Shown here: one piece after another, positions 55,499-63,505 of the stretch
Numbering within the stretch: the stretch's first letter is position 1
Layout: each line of letters begins with the position of its first letter
Source: Calothrix sp. C42_A2020_038
Lineage (GTDB): Bacteria; Cyanobacteriota; Cyanobacteriia; Cyanobacteriales; Nostocaceae
Length of the DNA: 64,000 nt
NCBI GenBank assembly: GCA_015272395.1
Contig: JACYLQ010000045.1
Coordinates: 62,001-126,000, forward strand
Reading direction: 5' to 3'
Program-made: the position numbers and the translations under genes
The notes under the pieces: model-generated
Seen by the model: the letters and a program-made list of their open reading frames with translations, nothing else
Database searches by the model: none
What the model was told of the DNA's origin: nothing

Positions 55499-57709
55499 CT
55501 ATTTTGTAATCTCCGATGGAATTGATTTGGTGTTTGCAGAGTTTTTTGATTTAGAACTTGCCTCAGCTGAGTCTTTAGTATAGTAAAAATAACTATCTGG
55601 TTCGCGTTTTACATTCACAGCATTAATTGCCATACCTAAAACTTTTTGACCTGATTGGTTCAAAAACTCTTTGGCTGTGTTTGCGCTTGGAAAATCAACA
55701 ACTTCAGGATTAACTACTAGCAAAATTCCATCCGCAAGTTTTCCTAATACCGCAGCATCTGCTGTTCCTGCAAGAGGAGGAGTATCAAAAACAACGTAAT
55801 CATAGTCTTTTGCAAATATTTCTATTAAAGAAGCCATTCGCTTAGAGTCCAATAAAGCTACTGGATTAGGAGGTACAACTCCAGAGGGTAAAACATATAG
55901 ATTGTTCACTACTTCATAGACTGCCGTAGTTAAAGGAACTTGATCAACAATAACGTTGCTTAAACCGACTGCATTCGTTAAGTTCCAAATATGATGTTGC
56001 ACTGGATGACGCATATTTGCATCGACTAGTAATACTCGATGTCCTACCTGAGCTAATGCTAGAGCTAAATTTGTAGAAACTTCTGATTTTCCTTCTTTAG
56101 AAACAGAACTCGTAACTACGATAGTTTGCAACTTCTTATCCGAAGCTAAAAACTTTAAGTTAGCCTGTAACATTTGGTAGGCATCACCTAGCGGAAACAA
56201 TGGAGTATCTCTGCCAATTACTCTAGGAATTGGTTGATCGGAGCCTAAATCAGAACTATTTTTGCCATTTCTACCTAAGTTAGGAATTACTCCCAACAAT
56301 GTGTATTTAAATAGTTCTCTAGCTTCTTTGACTGATTTAAGCGATTTGTCTGTTATATCTAAGGCAAAAGCAGCCATAATACCAAGTAAAGTACCTGCTA
56401 GTACACCACCTCCCAAAATTATTTTTTTGCCTGGGCCTTTTGGCTTATCAGGAACTATCGCAGGAGAGATGATACGCGCATTACCAATATTCTGATTTTC
56501 TGCTGTTTGAATTTCTTGTAATCTTGTCAAAAGCGTTTCGTAAGTTTTTTGAGCGGCTTCCAGTTTTCTTTCAAGTTCTCGCTGGGTTTGTTCTAGCCGA
56601 GGTAAAGCATTTCCTCTCTGTATATATGTAGAGCGTATTCTTGAGAGTTCAGAAATCCGCTTTACTAAACCTATACGTTCGGCTTCTGAACGGACAAAAT
56701 CCACTGTTAATTCTTGCCGCAGTTCTCCTATCTGCAAATTCCCTATTTCTACTTGCTGATTGCTGTTATCAACTTGTGCAATCCTCTGTTTGAGTAAGTT
56801 GTCAAGAGCAGCAACTTTTTCCTGCAAATTAATCACTGTAGGATGTGTGGGTTGCAAGCGGGTTTGTTCAACTGCAAGTTGGCTCTGTGCTTGCTGAAGT
56901 TCAGTCAGTAATTTCTGAACCCCATCGACTTGGCTTAAAGTTGCAAACCTTACAGCTTGCTGTGAATCTATTTTTGCTTGATTTTGTAAGCTTTGTGACC
57001 GAGCAGTTATTTCAGTTAGTTGAGCTTGAGCTTGAGTAATTTCGCTATTTAATTCAGAAATAGCTACTACAGCAGCTGATGCTTCCTCACCTAAAACAAT
57101 TATCCGATTTGCTTCTTTGAAGTTACGTAAATCTATTTCTGCTTTTTTGACAGCCTTTTCAGACTCAGGCAACTGCTGCACTATAAATTTACGCGCGTAG
57201 ACTGCCTCAGCTCGATTTACCTTGATATTGTTCTTAATATAAACATCGATAACTTTATTAACGACTTTGGCAGCTAATTTTGGGTTTTTGTCTGTATATG
57301 AAATTTGTAAAACGTCTGTTCCTTTAACACCCTCTACTTTGAGTTTTGTGCTTATATCTCTAATGGTTAGCAATTTCCCTTCATCATCTTTGAGTTGAAG
57401 TGATTCTATCGTTTCTTTAATTACCGGAACAGAGAGGGCAACTCTAACTTGAGTATCTACTGGATTATTTGCAGTTGCTAAAGAGTCAATCTTTCCAATA
57501 CTTTCTCCTACACCAGTGAGCGAAGAGGTACGGTCTGTTTTGATTAATAAGCTACCTTGTGCTTCATATGTTGGCTTTAATGATAATGCTGCGATTGACG
57601 AACCTGCTAAAGCTATTGAAAAAATTCCTGCTGCTGGTAGCCAGCGACGTTGTAGAACGAGCCAATATTTCTGAAAATCTATTTCTTCAAAGTTTTCTTT
57701 TGACTGCAT
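55499..57709 (-). CDS. Polysaccharide chain-length determinant / BY-type tyrosine kinase (Wzc-like)
   Basis: 736 residues, complete. N-terminal Wzz domain with a first membrane segment at about 30-50, long coiled coil at about 190-415 rich in QAQ/EQT repeats, second membrane segment near 426-446 (IILGGGVLAGTLLGIMAAFA), then the kinase. Walker A is KEGKSEVS at about 538-545, where Thr/Ser after GKS is replaced by Glu; Walker A' VLLVDANMRHP and the Walker B FDTPPLAGTAD follow. The tail has a DSYFYYTK cluster at 705-712, the likely autophosphorylation site. It would control chain length and export of the polysaccharide made by the genes downstream. It is the second such protein in the window. 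Confidence 0.95.
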   Translation of the reverse strand: MQSKENFEEIDFQKYWLVLQRRWLPAAGIFSIALAGSSIAALSLKPTYEAQGSLLIKTDRTSSLTGVGESIGKIDSLATANNPVDTQVRVALSVPVIKETIESLQLKDDEGKLLTIRDISTKLKVEGVKGTDVLQISYTDKNPKLAAKVVNKVIDVYIKNNIKVNRAEAVYARKFIVQQLPESEKAVKKAEIDLRNFKEANRIIVLGEEASAAVVAISELNSEITQAQAQLTEITARSQSLQNQAKIDSQQAVRFATLSQVDGVQKLLTELQQAQSQLAVEQTRLQPTHPTVINLQEKVAALDNLLKQRIAQVDNSNQQVEIGNLQIGELRQELTVDFVRSEAERIGLVKRISELSRIRSTYIQRGNALPRLEQTQRELERKLEAAQKTYETLLTRLQEIQTAENQNIGNARIISPAIVPDKPKGPGKKIILGGGVLAGTLLGIMAAFALDITDKSLKSVKEARELFKYTLLGVIPNLGRNGKNSSDLGSDQPIPRVIGRDTPLFPLGDAYQMLQANLKFLASDKKLQTIVVTSSVSKEGKSEVSTNLALALAQVGHRVLLVDANMRHPVQHHIWNLTNAVGLSNVIVDQVPLTTAVYEVVNNLYVLPSGVVPPNPVALLDSKRMASLIEIFAKDYDYVVFDTPPLAGTADAAVLGKLADGILLVVNPEVVDFPSANTAKEFLNQSGQKVLGMAINAVNVKREPDSYFYYTKDSAEASSKSKNSANTKSIPSEITK

Positions 57710-57760
57710 AGTGATTAATATTGAATGAATATTTAATGAAACTGTTGACTTATTTTATTA

Positions 57761-58180
57761 CTACTGTGGAAAATTTTTGTTGCTCTGATAGCCAAGCTTG
57801 CGTGAGTGCCTACGAGTAAACTCACTTACAGATGAATTTCCATCTGGGTTAATTACTCCTACTGCTTGGCGCCAAAGCTGTGGTGATGCTACTGATACCT
57901 CATACTTTCCATCATGTAATCGAACATGATAGTATTTCGTTTTTTGACAATCATTACACCAAAATGCCTCCAACCATTCACCTTGTATAGCGATTGTGGT
58001 TTTATTTGCTATTAGTATCTTCGCTTCCTTTTGACTTACCCCCCGTTGCTGAAGTTGCCCAGCAGAGTCGGCAAATAATGTATATTTACAACTTTGGCTA
58101 TCAAGATAGCACCCGTGAATGGGACAGTAGATAGCTCTTCTTTTTGAACGTTTTCGATTTCGGTCACACCTTCTTTGCAA
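57761..58180 (-). CDS. Small zinc-ribbon-like hypothetical protein
   Basis: 139 residues from the TTG at 58180, which has AAGGGAGG ending 6 bases upstream; the frame is open to a TTG at 58198. I recognise no named family. Cys pairs occur in YCPIHGCYLDS and, further on, FWCNDCQKTKYYHV, with an additional Cys at SCKYTL, which suggests a zinc-binding fold. The N-terminus is strongly basic (RNRKRSKRR), the middle has SQKEAKILIANKTTIAI, and the tail is basic again, all consistent with nucleic-acid binding. It directly precedes the Wzc-like kinase gene on the same strand, 51 bases away, so it may regulate it. Confidence 0.7.
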   Translation of the reverse strand: MQRRCDRNRKRSKRRAIYCPIHGCYLDSQSCKYTLFADSAGQLQQRGVSQKEAKILIANKTTIAIQGEWLEAFWCNDCQKTKYYHVRLHDGKYEVSVASPQLWRQAVGVINPDGNSSVSEFTRRHSRKLGYQSNKNFPQ

Positions 58181-58986
58181 TTCTACCTCCCTTACCAACT
58201 AGCATAAAAAGATAAGACAAAGGTTAGTTTGGATGGACTGAGATCATAAAGACCATCAAAGTCCTACTCCATATCAAATTAATTAACTATTTAGCTATGG
58301 TAGATACTTACTTAATTCACTTTATAATCTTTACAATACCGCATCCTAATACTGCTTTAAATACCTTCTATCTTCATCTATATCAAACAGAAAAAACTCT
58401 AAACAAACTATATGATAACTTTGACCCTGTTACCAAACTTTATTTAATTTTCATTGTTCAATTATCAACAAAAACTATATTTTAAATATCAAATTAATTT
58501 CTTTTACAAGTCATTATGAAACTATGAATGATACAAAAAATAAAAATTGGGTAGATATGAAACATTGAAATACTTAATAAAAATAAGATAATTACTAAGT
58601 GTTTATCAAGTTGAATCTACACTTTTGATTTTTATCTATTGGTTTCATAATATTGATGCTGTATAAAATTATATGTTATTCGTTATACATATGTTATAAG
58701 CTTTACAAATTTATTACCATAACTTCACAGTATAAAAATATGAAATTTATTTTTATTAATATGAAGAATTTATTAAATATTAATTCTGTAGAGAAAAATA
58801 TTGCCTAGAAAAATTTTTAAATAAGATTTCAAAATAAAGTAATGGTGCATTAAGCTTTAAGCTTTGCACCAGATTCACTTTAATTAATTTTGATACATAC
58901 CTTTTACAAAAAAAACTCAACGCTATTTACAAACGCTTAACTATCTTAATATTCAACTCTAAATCACATGAATGATTATCAGATGC
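58181..58986. other. Long AT-rich intergenic region
   Basis: About 800 bases. The stretch 58500-58840 is extremely AT-rich. A hairpin GGTGCA...TGCACC with inner AAGCTT repeats at 58843-58870 probably ends the WecG-type gene transcript. A plus-strand frame at 58297-58485 was rejected. Promoters for the long minus-strand operon should lie near 58200-58300. Confidence 0.45.
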
Positions 58987-59784
58987 TTAATCACTTGTGC
59001 CATCAAGATAAACTTCTGTAACACCTTTGTTTGTGAGTAGTTGTTTCATTGCCAGCCACATGAATGGTGGAATTGTTTTAGTATAACGTTGCCAAAGTCT
59101 TCGTGGTTCTTGCATCCAACGGTAAAGCCATTCCAGTCCCATCTCACGAACCACGCGAGGCGCCCGTTTGTGAATTCCTGCGTATACAGGGAAAACACCA
59201 CCCAAACCAATCATGACTGCTTGTATTTTACCTTTGTGTTGAGCCATCCAGTTTTCTTGTTTTGGACAACCCAAAGATACAAGCACTACACCGGCACCGC
59301 TTGAATGTATTTTTTCAACCAGTTCTTGGTCTTCTACTTCTGTCAAAGGACGAAAAGGCAGTGGTTCCATTGCCGCTATTTTCAGCCTTGGAAATTCTTT
59401 TTCTAAGCGTTTTCGCATCCGTGAAAGAATTTCATTTTGTGAACCTAAATAAAAGACACTGACATTTTGAGCTTCAGCCAACTTGCACAGTGACATCATA
59501 ATATCCATTCCCGCTACCCGGTCTTGATACCGGGCGCCCATGTGCCGCATCATCCAAACCAGAGGCATACCATCTGGAGTTACTATATCTGCACCCTTGA
59601 GAACATTCGCAAACTCAGGATTCCAGTGCGCCTCCATAAGCATGTGTACATTTGCTACACACACCGTTTTACTTTCGCGCGCTAGTGCCCACTGGATAAT
59701 TGTTTGCACTTGCTCATCAAGCTTTAAGGCTGTAATAGGGAAATCAAGAACTTTCTTAGTAGGCAGAAAAACTTCTCCTACCAT
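58987..59784 (-). CDS. WecG/TagA/CpsF-family glycosyltransferase, second copy
   Basis: 265 residues, ATG at 59784 with AAGGAG a few bases upstream. Motifs: VCVANVHMLMEAHWNPEF, LKGADIVTPDGMPLVWMMRH, VSVFYLGSQNEILSRM, VVLVSLGCPKQENWMAQH and a C-terminal GLEWLYRWMQEPRRLWQRY. All positions typical of the family are present. It differs in most residues from the copy at 45668-46465, so they are old paralogs and may act in different pathways. It is the most upstream large gene of the minus half. Confidence 0.95.
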   Translation of the reverse strand: MVGEVFLPTKKVLDFPITALKLDEQVQTIIQWALARESKTVCVANVHMLMEAHWNPEFANVLKGADIVTPDGMPLVWMMRHMGARYQDRVAGMDIMMSLCKLAEAQNVSVFYLGSQNEILSRMRKRLEKEFPRLKIAAMEPLPFRPLTEVEDQELVEKIHSSGAGVVLVSLGCPKQENWMAQHKGKIQAVMIGLGGVFPVYAGIHKRAPRVVREMGLEWLYRWMQEPRRLWQRYTKTIPPFMWLAMKQLLTNKGVTEVYLDGTSD

Positions 59785-60136
59785 AACTAACTCCTTGTGT
59801 TTAACAAATAATAGACAAATCGAACTTTTCCTATCCTCAAAAAAGTACGTATTATCAACTACCTTTTTGCGCTAGAACTTTATCGTGAGTCAACACACGG
59901 AGATGCAACAGCTGGTCAGCAAATTTTTGGATTCCCTGGTAGTACTTCATTAAATTCATTGTATATTACTTTACTCACAAAAAAACTATTCGTTAGTTTT
60001 TTAAGCTAACTTTACACTCCGTTTATATTTGCTTCTTAATTCTTTCATATTTTAATTAGTTATTCTCAATTGCCAGTATATAATCTTACATATTATTTTA
60101 TTTTTAACTGTTTAAATCAATTAGAATTCTAAATTT
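59785..60136. other. Intergenic region with a possible 34-codon gene
   Basis: About 350 AT-rich bases upstream of the second WecG-type gene, with the small frame described at 59855-59959 and otherwise nothing recognisable. Confidence 0.45.
59855..59959 (-). CDS. Possible small protein or leader peptide (34 residues)
   Basis: A minus-strand frame with two in-phase ATGs (59959 and 59950) just upstream of the WecG-type gene. It starts MNLMKYYQGIQKFADQL and ends VLAQKGS; composition is balanced and protein-like, unlike the surrounding AT-rich DNA. No Shine-Dalgarno is visible. Function unknown; a leader peptide or a remnant of a larger gene are alternatives. Confidence 0.25.
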   Translation of the reverse strand: MNLMKYYQGIQKFADQLLHLRVLTHDKVLAQKGS

Positions 60137-60436
60137 TTATGCATAATCACGTAGGCTGAAAATATGCTTGATTATACATATGTTTTTATATTTAAGAAAC
60201 TTATATAAGCAAATTAAAAAAAGAGGGAAGAGTAATTTCTCTTCCCTCTGTTTATGATTGTTTTTGTTTTGCTTTTGACTTTGATTTTTCATTTGCTTGC
60301 TTTGCTTACTTTCCTCTTTGAGTCGCTTTCGCAGCATCTGCTGTTGTTTCCTAAGTTGTCGCTGTCTTGCTGAACCACCTCGACCCTTATCATTTCTCCC
60401 TTCTTTTCGGGGGGATTCCCATCGTTTAAGCCTCAT
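60137..60436 (-). CDS. Hypothetical highly basic Gln/Lys-rich protein, possibly extended beyond its true end
   Basis: 99 residues. The N-terminal two thirds begin MRLKRWESPRKEGRNDKG and continue with a Lys/Gln/Arg-rich helix (SARQRQLRKQQQMLRKRL). The last third is unlike it: LLFPLFLICLYKFLKYK is hydrophobic and is translated from the terminator hairpin at 60222-60249. A natural stop is missing before that hairpin, so the ancestral gene probably ended near codon 66 and lost its stop, or the frame is chance. Family unknown. Confidence 0.4.
   Translation of the reverse strand: MRLKRWESPRKEGRNDKGRGGSARQRQLRKQQQMLRKRLKEESKQSKQMKNQSQKQNKNNHKQREEKLLFPLFLICLYKFLKYKNICIIKHIFSLRDYA
60222..60249 (-). 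terminator. Rho-independent terminator overlapping the basic hypothetical ORF
   Basis: A perfect 11-base stem AGAGGGAAGAG / CTCTTCCCTCT with a six-base loop. On the minus strand a run of seven T follows, so termination is in the direction of the 60137-60436 frame. Confidence 0.8.
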
Positions 60437-60708
60437 CTGAGTGTACCAATATTTTTTCTAGAAAGTTCTACTTGTACTACATATACTAATTGATCAATTT
60501 GACTGATGTCAAATCAAGTTAATTTAAAACGAAGCTGCGATAAATTAAACTTTCCTTATCCCCCTCTATTAAGTAGTGAGGCTAGGACTAATAATAAACT
60601 CAAGTGCATCTTCGTATAGAAATAATATTTATTTTATTTATTTTTCTATTTTTACTTTTATATCTACATGAGCCGAAATTTACTTTCCGGATAGATTTAT
60701 AAAAAAAT

Positions 60709-61641
60709 TTACCTTCCTGCACTACGTTTTCGTAGAGCTTCCCAGAGCTTTATGAATTCATCAGGTGGCGCCGCTGTTACTTCTATATATTCTTGAGTAA
60801 GAGGATGTTGTAGCTTTAATCGCCATGCGTGCAGTGCTTGTCCGGATAAGTTGACACCTATAGAGCGAGCAGAACTATATATAGGGTCACCGACGATGGG
60901 ATGACCCATTTGTGCGCTGTGAACTCGAATTTGATGAGTGCGACCAGTTTCCAATTGGAAGCGTATCAAAGTATAATTACCTAAACGTTCCTGAACTTGC
61001 CAGTGAGTAACAGCTTCACGTCCTCCTTTTTCGACCGGAACGACTGCCATTTTTTTTCGCTCTACTGGATGGCGCCCAATTGGCAAATTAATTGTACCAA
61101 TCTCGGTTTTTGGCACCCCATAAACTATGCCAAGGTATTCGCGACGCGCGGTTTTAGCTTTAAGTTGTGCTTGCAGATGCAGTTGTGCTTGTTCGGTTTT
61201 AGCAATTACAATTGCACCTGTTGTATCTTTATCTAACCGATGTACAATACCCGGACGCTGGATTCCACCTATTCCTGGTAAGTTAGGACAGTGTGCTAGT
61301 AAGGCATTAACTAAAGTACCATCCCTGTGCCCTGGCGCCGGATGAACCACTAAGCCAGCAGGTTTATTAAGAATTATTAACTGCTCATCTTCGTACAGAA
61401 TATCCAAGGGAATATTTTCGGCTCGCAGTTCCAGTGGTTGAGCTTCGGGTATAGTAATGGTTATCAAATCACCCGATTTAACTATTATCTTTTTTGATGT
61501 GCAGGGTTGGTTATTGAGATAGACATAACCTTGTTCCACAAGACTTTGAATACGCGAACGAGACAAAGATGGTACTTCGTCAGCTAGATAGCGATCTAGA
61601 CGCTCTCCTGTATCCTCGACTTCGAGATAAAATTCAGTCAC
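60709..61641 (-). CDS. RluD-type 23S rRNA pseudouridine synthase
   Basis: 310 residues. An S4 RNA-binding domain occupies about 12-60 (RLDRYLADEVPSLSRSRIQ, VYLNNQPC). The catalytic domain has the RluA-family motif with catalytic Asp137 in GIVHRLDKDTTG, preceded by LNKPAGLVVHPAPGH, and followed by RFQLETGRTHQIRVH and GHPIVGDPIYS. It converts uridines of rRNA to pseudouridine; which positions cannot be told from sequence. Start at a GTG (61641). A housekeeping gene at the border of the glycan locus. Confidence 0.97.
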   Translation of the reverse strand: MTEFYLEVEDTGERLDRYLADEVPSLSRSRIQSLVEQGYVYLNNQPCTSKKIIVKSGDLITITIPEAQPLELRAENIPLDILYEDEQLIILNKPAGLVVHPAPGHRDGTLVNALLAHCPNLPGIGGIQRPGIVHRLDKDTTGAIVIAKTEQAQLHLQAQLKAKTARREYLGIVYGVPKTEIGTINLPIGRHPVERKKMAVVPVEKGGREAVTHWQVQERLGNYTLIRFQLETGRTHQIRVHSAQMGHPIVGDPIYSSARSIGVNLSGQALHAWRLKLQHPLTQEYIEVTAAPPDEFIKLWEALRKRSAGR

Positions 61642-62300
61642 AGCTACTTTACATTAATTTGCTTTATTATCAATAGTATAAAATAATGCAACAATTCAAC
61701 GGAATAAATTATTGGCAAAGTAAGAGCGCAACTGAATCTTAAGCTTTCCCAAACTTTTGATATGAAACAATAATGAGTTTAAAATCAAAGTAAATTTTAT
61801 CAAAGTATCCGGAAAATAAGATTGATACAGGAAATTATGTTTAATAGCTGATAGCAAATTGTCAATAGAAAAGTGTTTCATGACCTATCACTATATGTTT
61901 CGGACTTCGACTGAGTATATTTTCTGATGATTGAGTTTAGCTATCTTTTTTACAATTTTCATTTCTTCAGATGAATCTAAGTTGAATAATTTTATTTCCT
62001 TCTTCATAATTAGAATTGCCTAAAGTCTTATTTATTTGATATTTTATTGTTAGGTAAATATAACGTATAAAGATACTTTTAATCAAAAGTGTTTACTATA
62101 AGTTATCTAAATACTGTTTGCAGTATTGACGAATATCTGCCAAGCTGCTAAAAATAATTATTTGTAATATCGATTGATATTAGAGTTGCATTTTTTAGAT
62201 TCTGCTCACGGTAGCGTCACGCTCGCGCATCAATCACTACGTGCGGAATTTAACAAAATTTGCACTTTTCTTGCCAAAAAGTACTCTATTTAATGTACAA
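61642..62300. other. Intergenic region before the response regulator gene
   Basis: About 660 bases. One weak minus-strand frame (61696-61881) is listed separately. The stretch 62208-62245 contains GCTCACGGTAGCGTCACGC, a GC-rich island in AT-rich DNA just upstream of the response regulator. No repeat family member was seen. Confidence 0.45.
61696..61881 (-). CDS. Weak small hypothetical ORF (61 residues)
   Basis: Starts MKHFSIDNLLSAIKHNFLY and continues with a hydrophobic, Leu/Phe/Lys-rich sequence. No ribosome site and no recognised family. It could be a short protein, a degraded fragment, or chance in AT-rich DNA. Confidence 0.2.
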   Translation of the reverse strand: MKHFSIDNLLSAIKHNFLYQSYFPDTLIKFTLILNSLLFHIKSLGKLKIQLRSYFANNLFR

Positions 62301-63278
62301 ATGCAAACACTTCCTATTGGTAGATACAGATTTTTCCAACAATTACAGCCGTTACTGATTTTAAATAAATTAGCTAGTACATCTGCTACTGGTTGTTTAC
62401 AAGTTTTTAGTGCATCAGCTTCCTGGCTCATATATTTGGAAAAGGGCAAGCTTGTATATGCTTCCTATGCTGATGGAATGTTTGATATTCTTTACAGAAA
62501 GCTGCAAAAACTTAGCCAAAGCGTTCCAACACTGAACCGTGAAACATATACTCGTTTGAAAGCTATTTTTGAAACTGGCATTGAACATCAAGCCATACCG
62601 AATCGAGATTATCTAGCAATTTGCTGGTTAGTTAATCAAAAATATCTCAATTCTGATCAAGCAGCAACACTTATTGAAGAATTGACCGTAGAGGTTTTAG
62701 AATCATTTTTGCTTTTGCAAGAGGGTTGTTACGAATTAGCTTCTACTAGCTTAATTGACAAGATGCCAAAATACTGTCGTTTAGATATTCAAAAGCTCAT
62801 CGAACAATTTCAATCTCCCAACAAAAACCATTCTACAAATCAAAATCATAAGCATAATAGTCATACAAATTATAAACAAAAATCTCGACCATCTCAGAAA
62901 AACCAAAAACTGCGGTACACAATTATGTGTATTGATGATAGTCCAAGCATGTTACACGCAATTAAAAGCTTTTTAGACGAGAATTTTTTTGATGTAGTTC
63001 AAGTTAATGATTCTGTAAAAGCTTTAATGCAAACTATCCGTGTTAAACCAGATTTGATTTTACTTGATATTGGAATGCCAAATTTAAACGGGCATGAATT
63101 TTGCTCTCTACTTAGAAGGCACTCCTATTTTAGAAATACACCAGTTATCATGGTTACAGCAAGAACAAGTTTGATTGATAAGGCTAAAGCCAAAATCGCC
63201 CGTGCTTCTGGATATTTAACCAAACCATTTACACAAGTCGAGCTACTCAAAATTATTTTTCAAAATTTAGAAGTGTAA
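62301..63278 (+). CDS. PATAN-domain response regulator (PatA/PixG type)
   Basis: 325 residues from the ATG at 62301 (MQTLPIGRYRFFQQ); a GTG at 62241 would add 20 residues, neither start has a clear ribosome site. Residues 1 to about 165 form the N-terminal PATAN-like domain (ASTSATGCLQVFSA, YLEKGKLVYASYADG). A low-complexity Asn/His/Lys/Ser-rich linker follows at about 172-203. The C-terminal receiver domain has the acidic pair DD at 212-213 (IMCIDDSPSM), the phospho-acceptor Asp256 (LILLDIGMPN) and Lys308 (YLTKPF). Such proteins act in cyanobacterial phototaxis, pilus-linked motility and heterocyst patterning; a link to motility would fit the polysaccharide locus beside it (inference). Confidence 0.93.
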   Translation: MQTLPIGRYRFFQQLQPLLILNKLASTSATGCLQVFSASASWLIYLEKGKLVYASYADGMFDILYRKLQKLSQSVPTLNRETYTRLKAIFETGIEHQAIPNRDYLAICWLVNQKYLNSDQAATLIEELTVEVLESFLLLQEGCYELASTSLIDKMPKYCRLDIQKLIEQFQSPNKNHSTNQNHKHNSHTNYKQKSRPSQKNQKLRYTIMCIDDSPSMLHAIKSFLDENFFDVVQVNDSVKALMQTIRVKPDLILLDIGMPNLNGHEFCSLLRRHSYFRNTPVIMVTARTSLIDKAKAKIARASGYLTKPFTQVELLKIIFQNLEV

Positions 63279-63298
63279 AAAGCTGTTATCAAAATTAG

Positions 63299-63347
63299 AA
63301 ATGCAAAATGCAAAATTATTAATATGTATGTTTTGCATTTTGCATTT
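63299..63347 (+). terminator. Long hairpin after the response regulator gene
   Basis: A perfect 17-base inverted repeat, AAATGCAAAATGCAAAA / TTTTGCATTTTGCATTT, separated by 15 bases, 20 bases past the stop codon. It is AT-rich, so it may be a weak terminator or an mRNA-stabilising hairpin. Confidence 0.65.
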
Positions 63348-63505
63348 TTAATATCTTTGAGCAATCGTTAATTAGGTATTAAGCAGATATTAATGTTTTA
63401 TATAGTAATTACATAAACTATATAATTGATCATAGATCGTGTTACTTTTTGCGTGTTACCAGTCAGAGAAAAGTTTTTATTAAATAAATATTATATTTTT
63501 ATATT

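Noticed and set aside
58297-58485. Plus-strand 62-codon frame upstream of the zinc-ribbon gene
   Set aside because: Lies in extremely AT-rich DNA, has no ribosome site and a Tyr/Leu/Ile/Phe-rich composition expected by chance.
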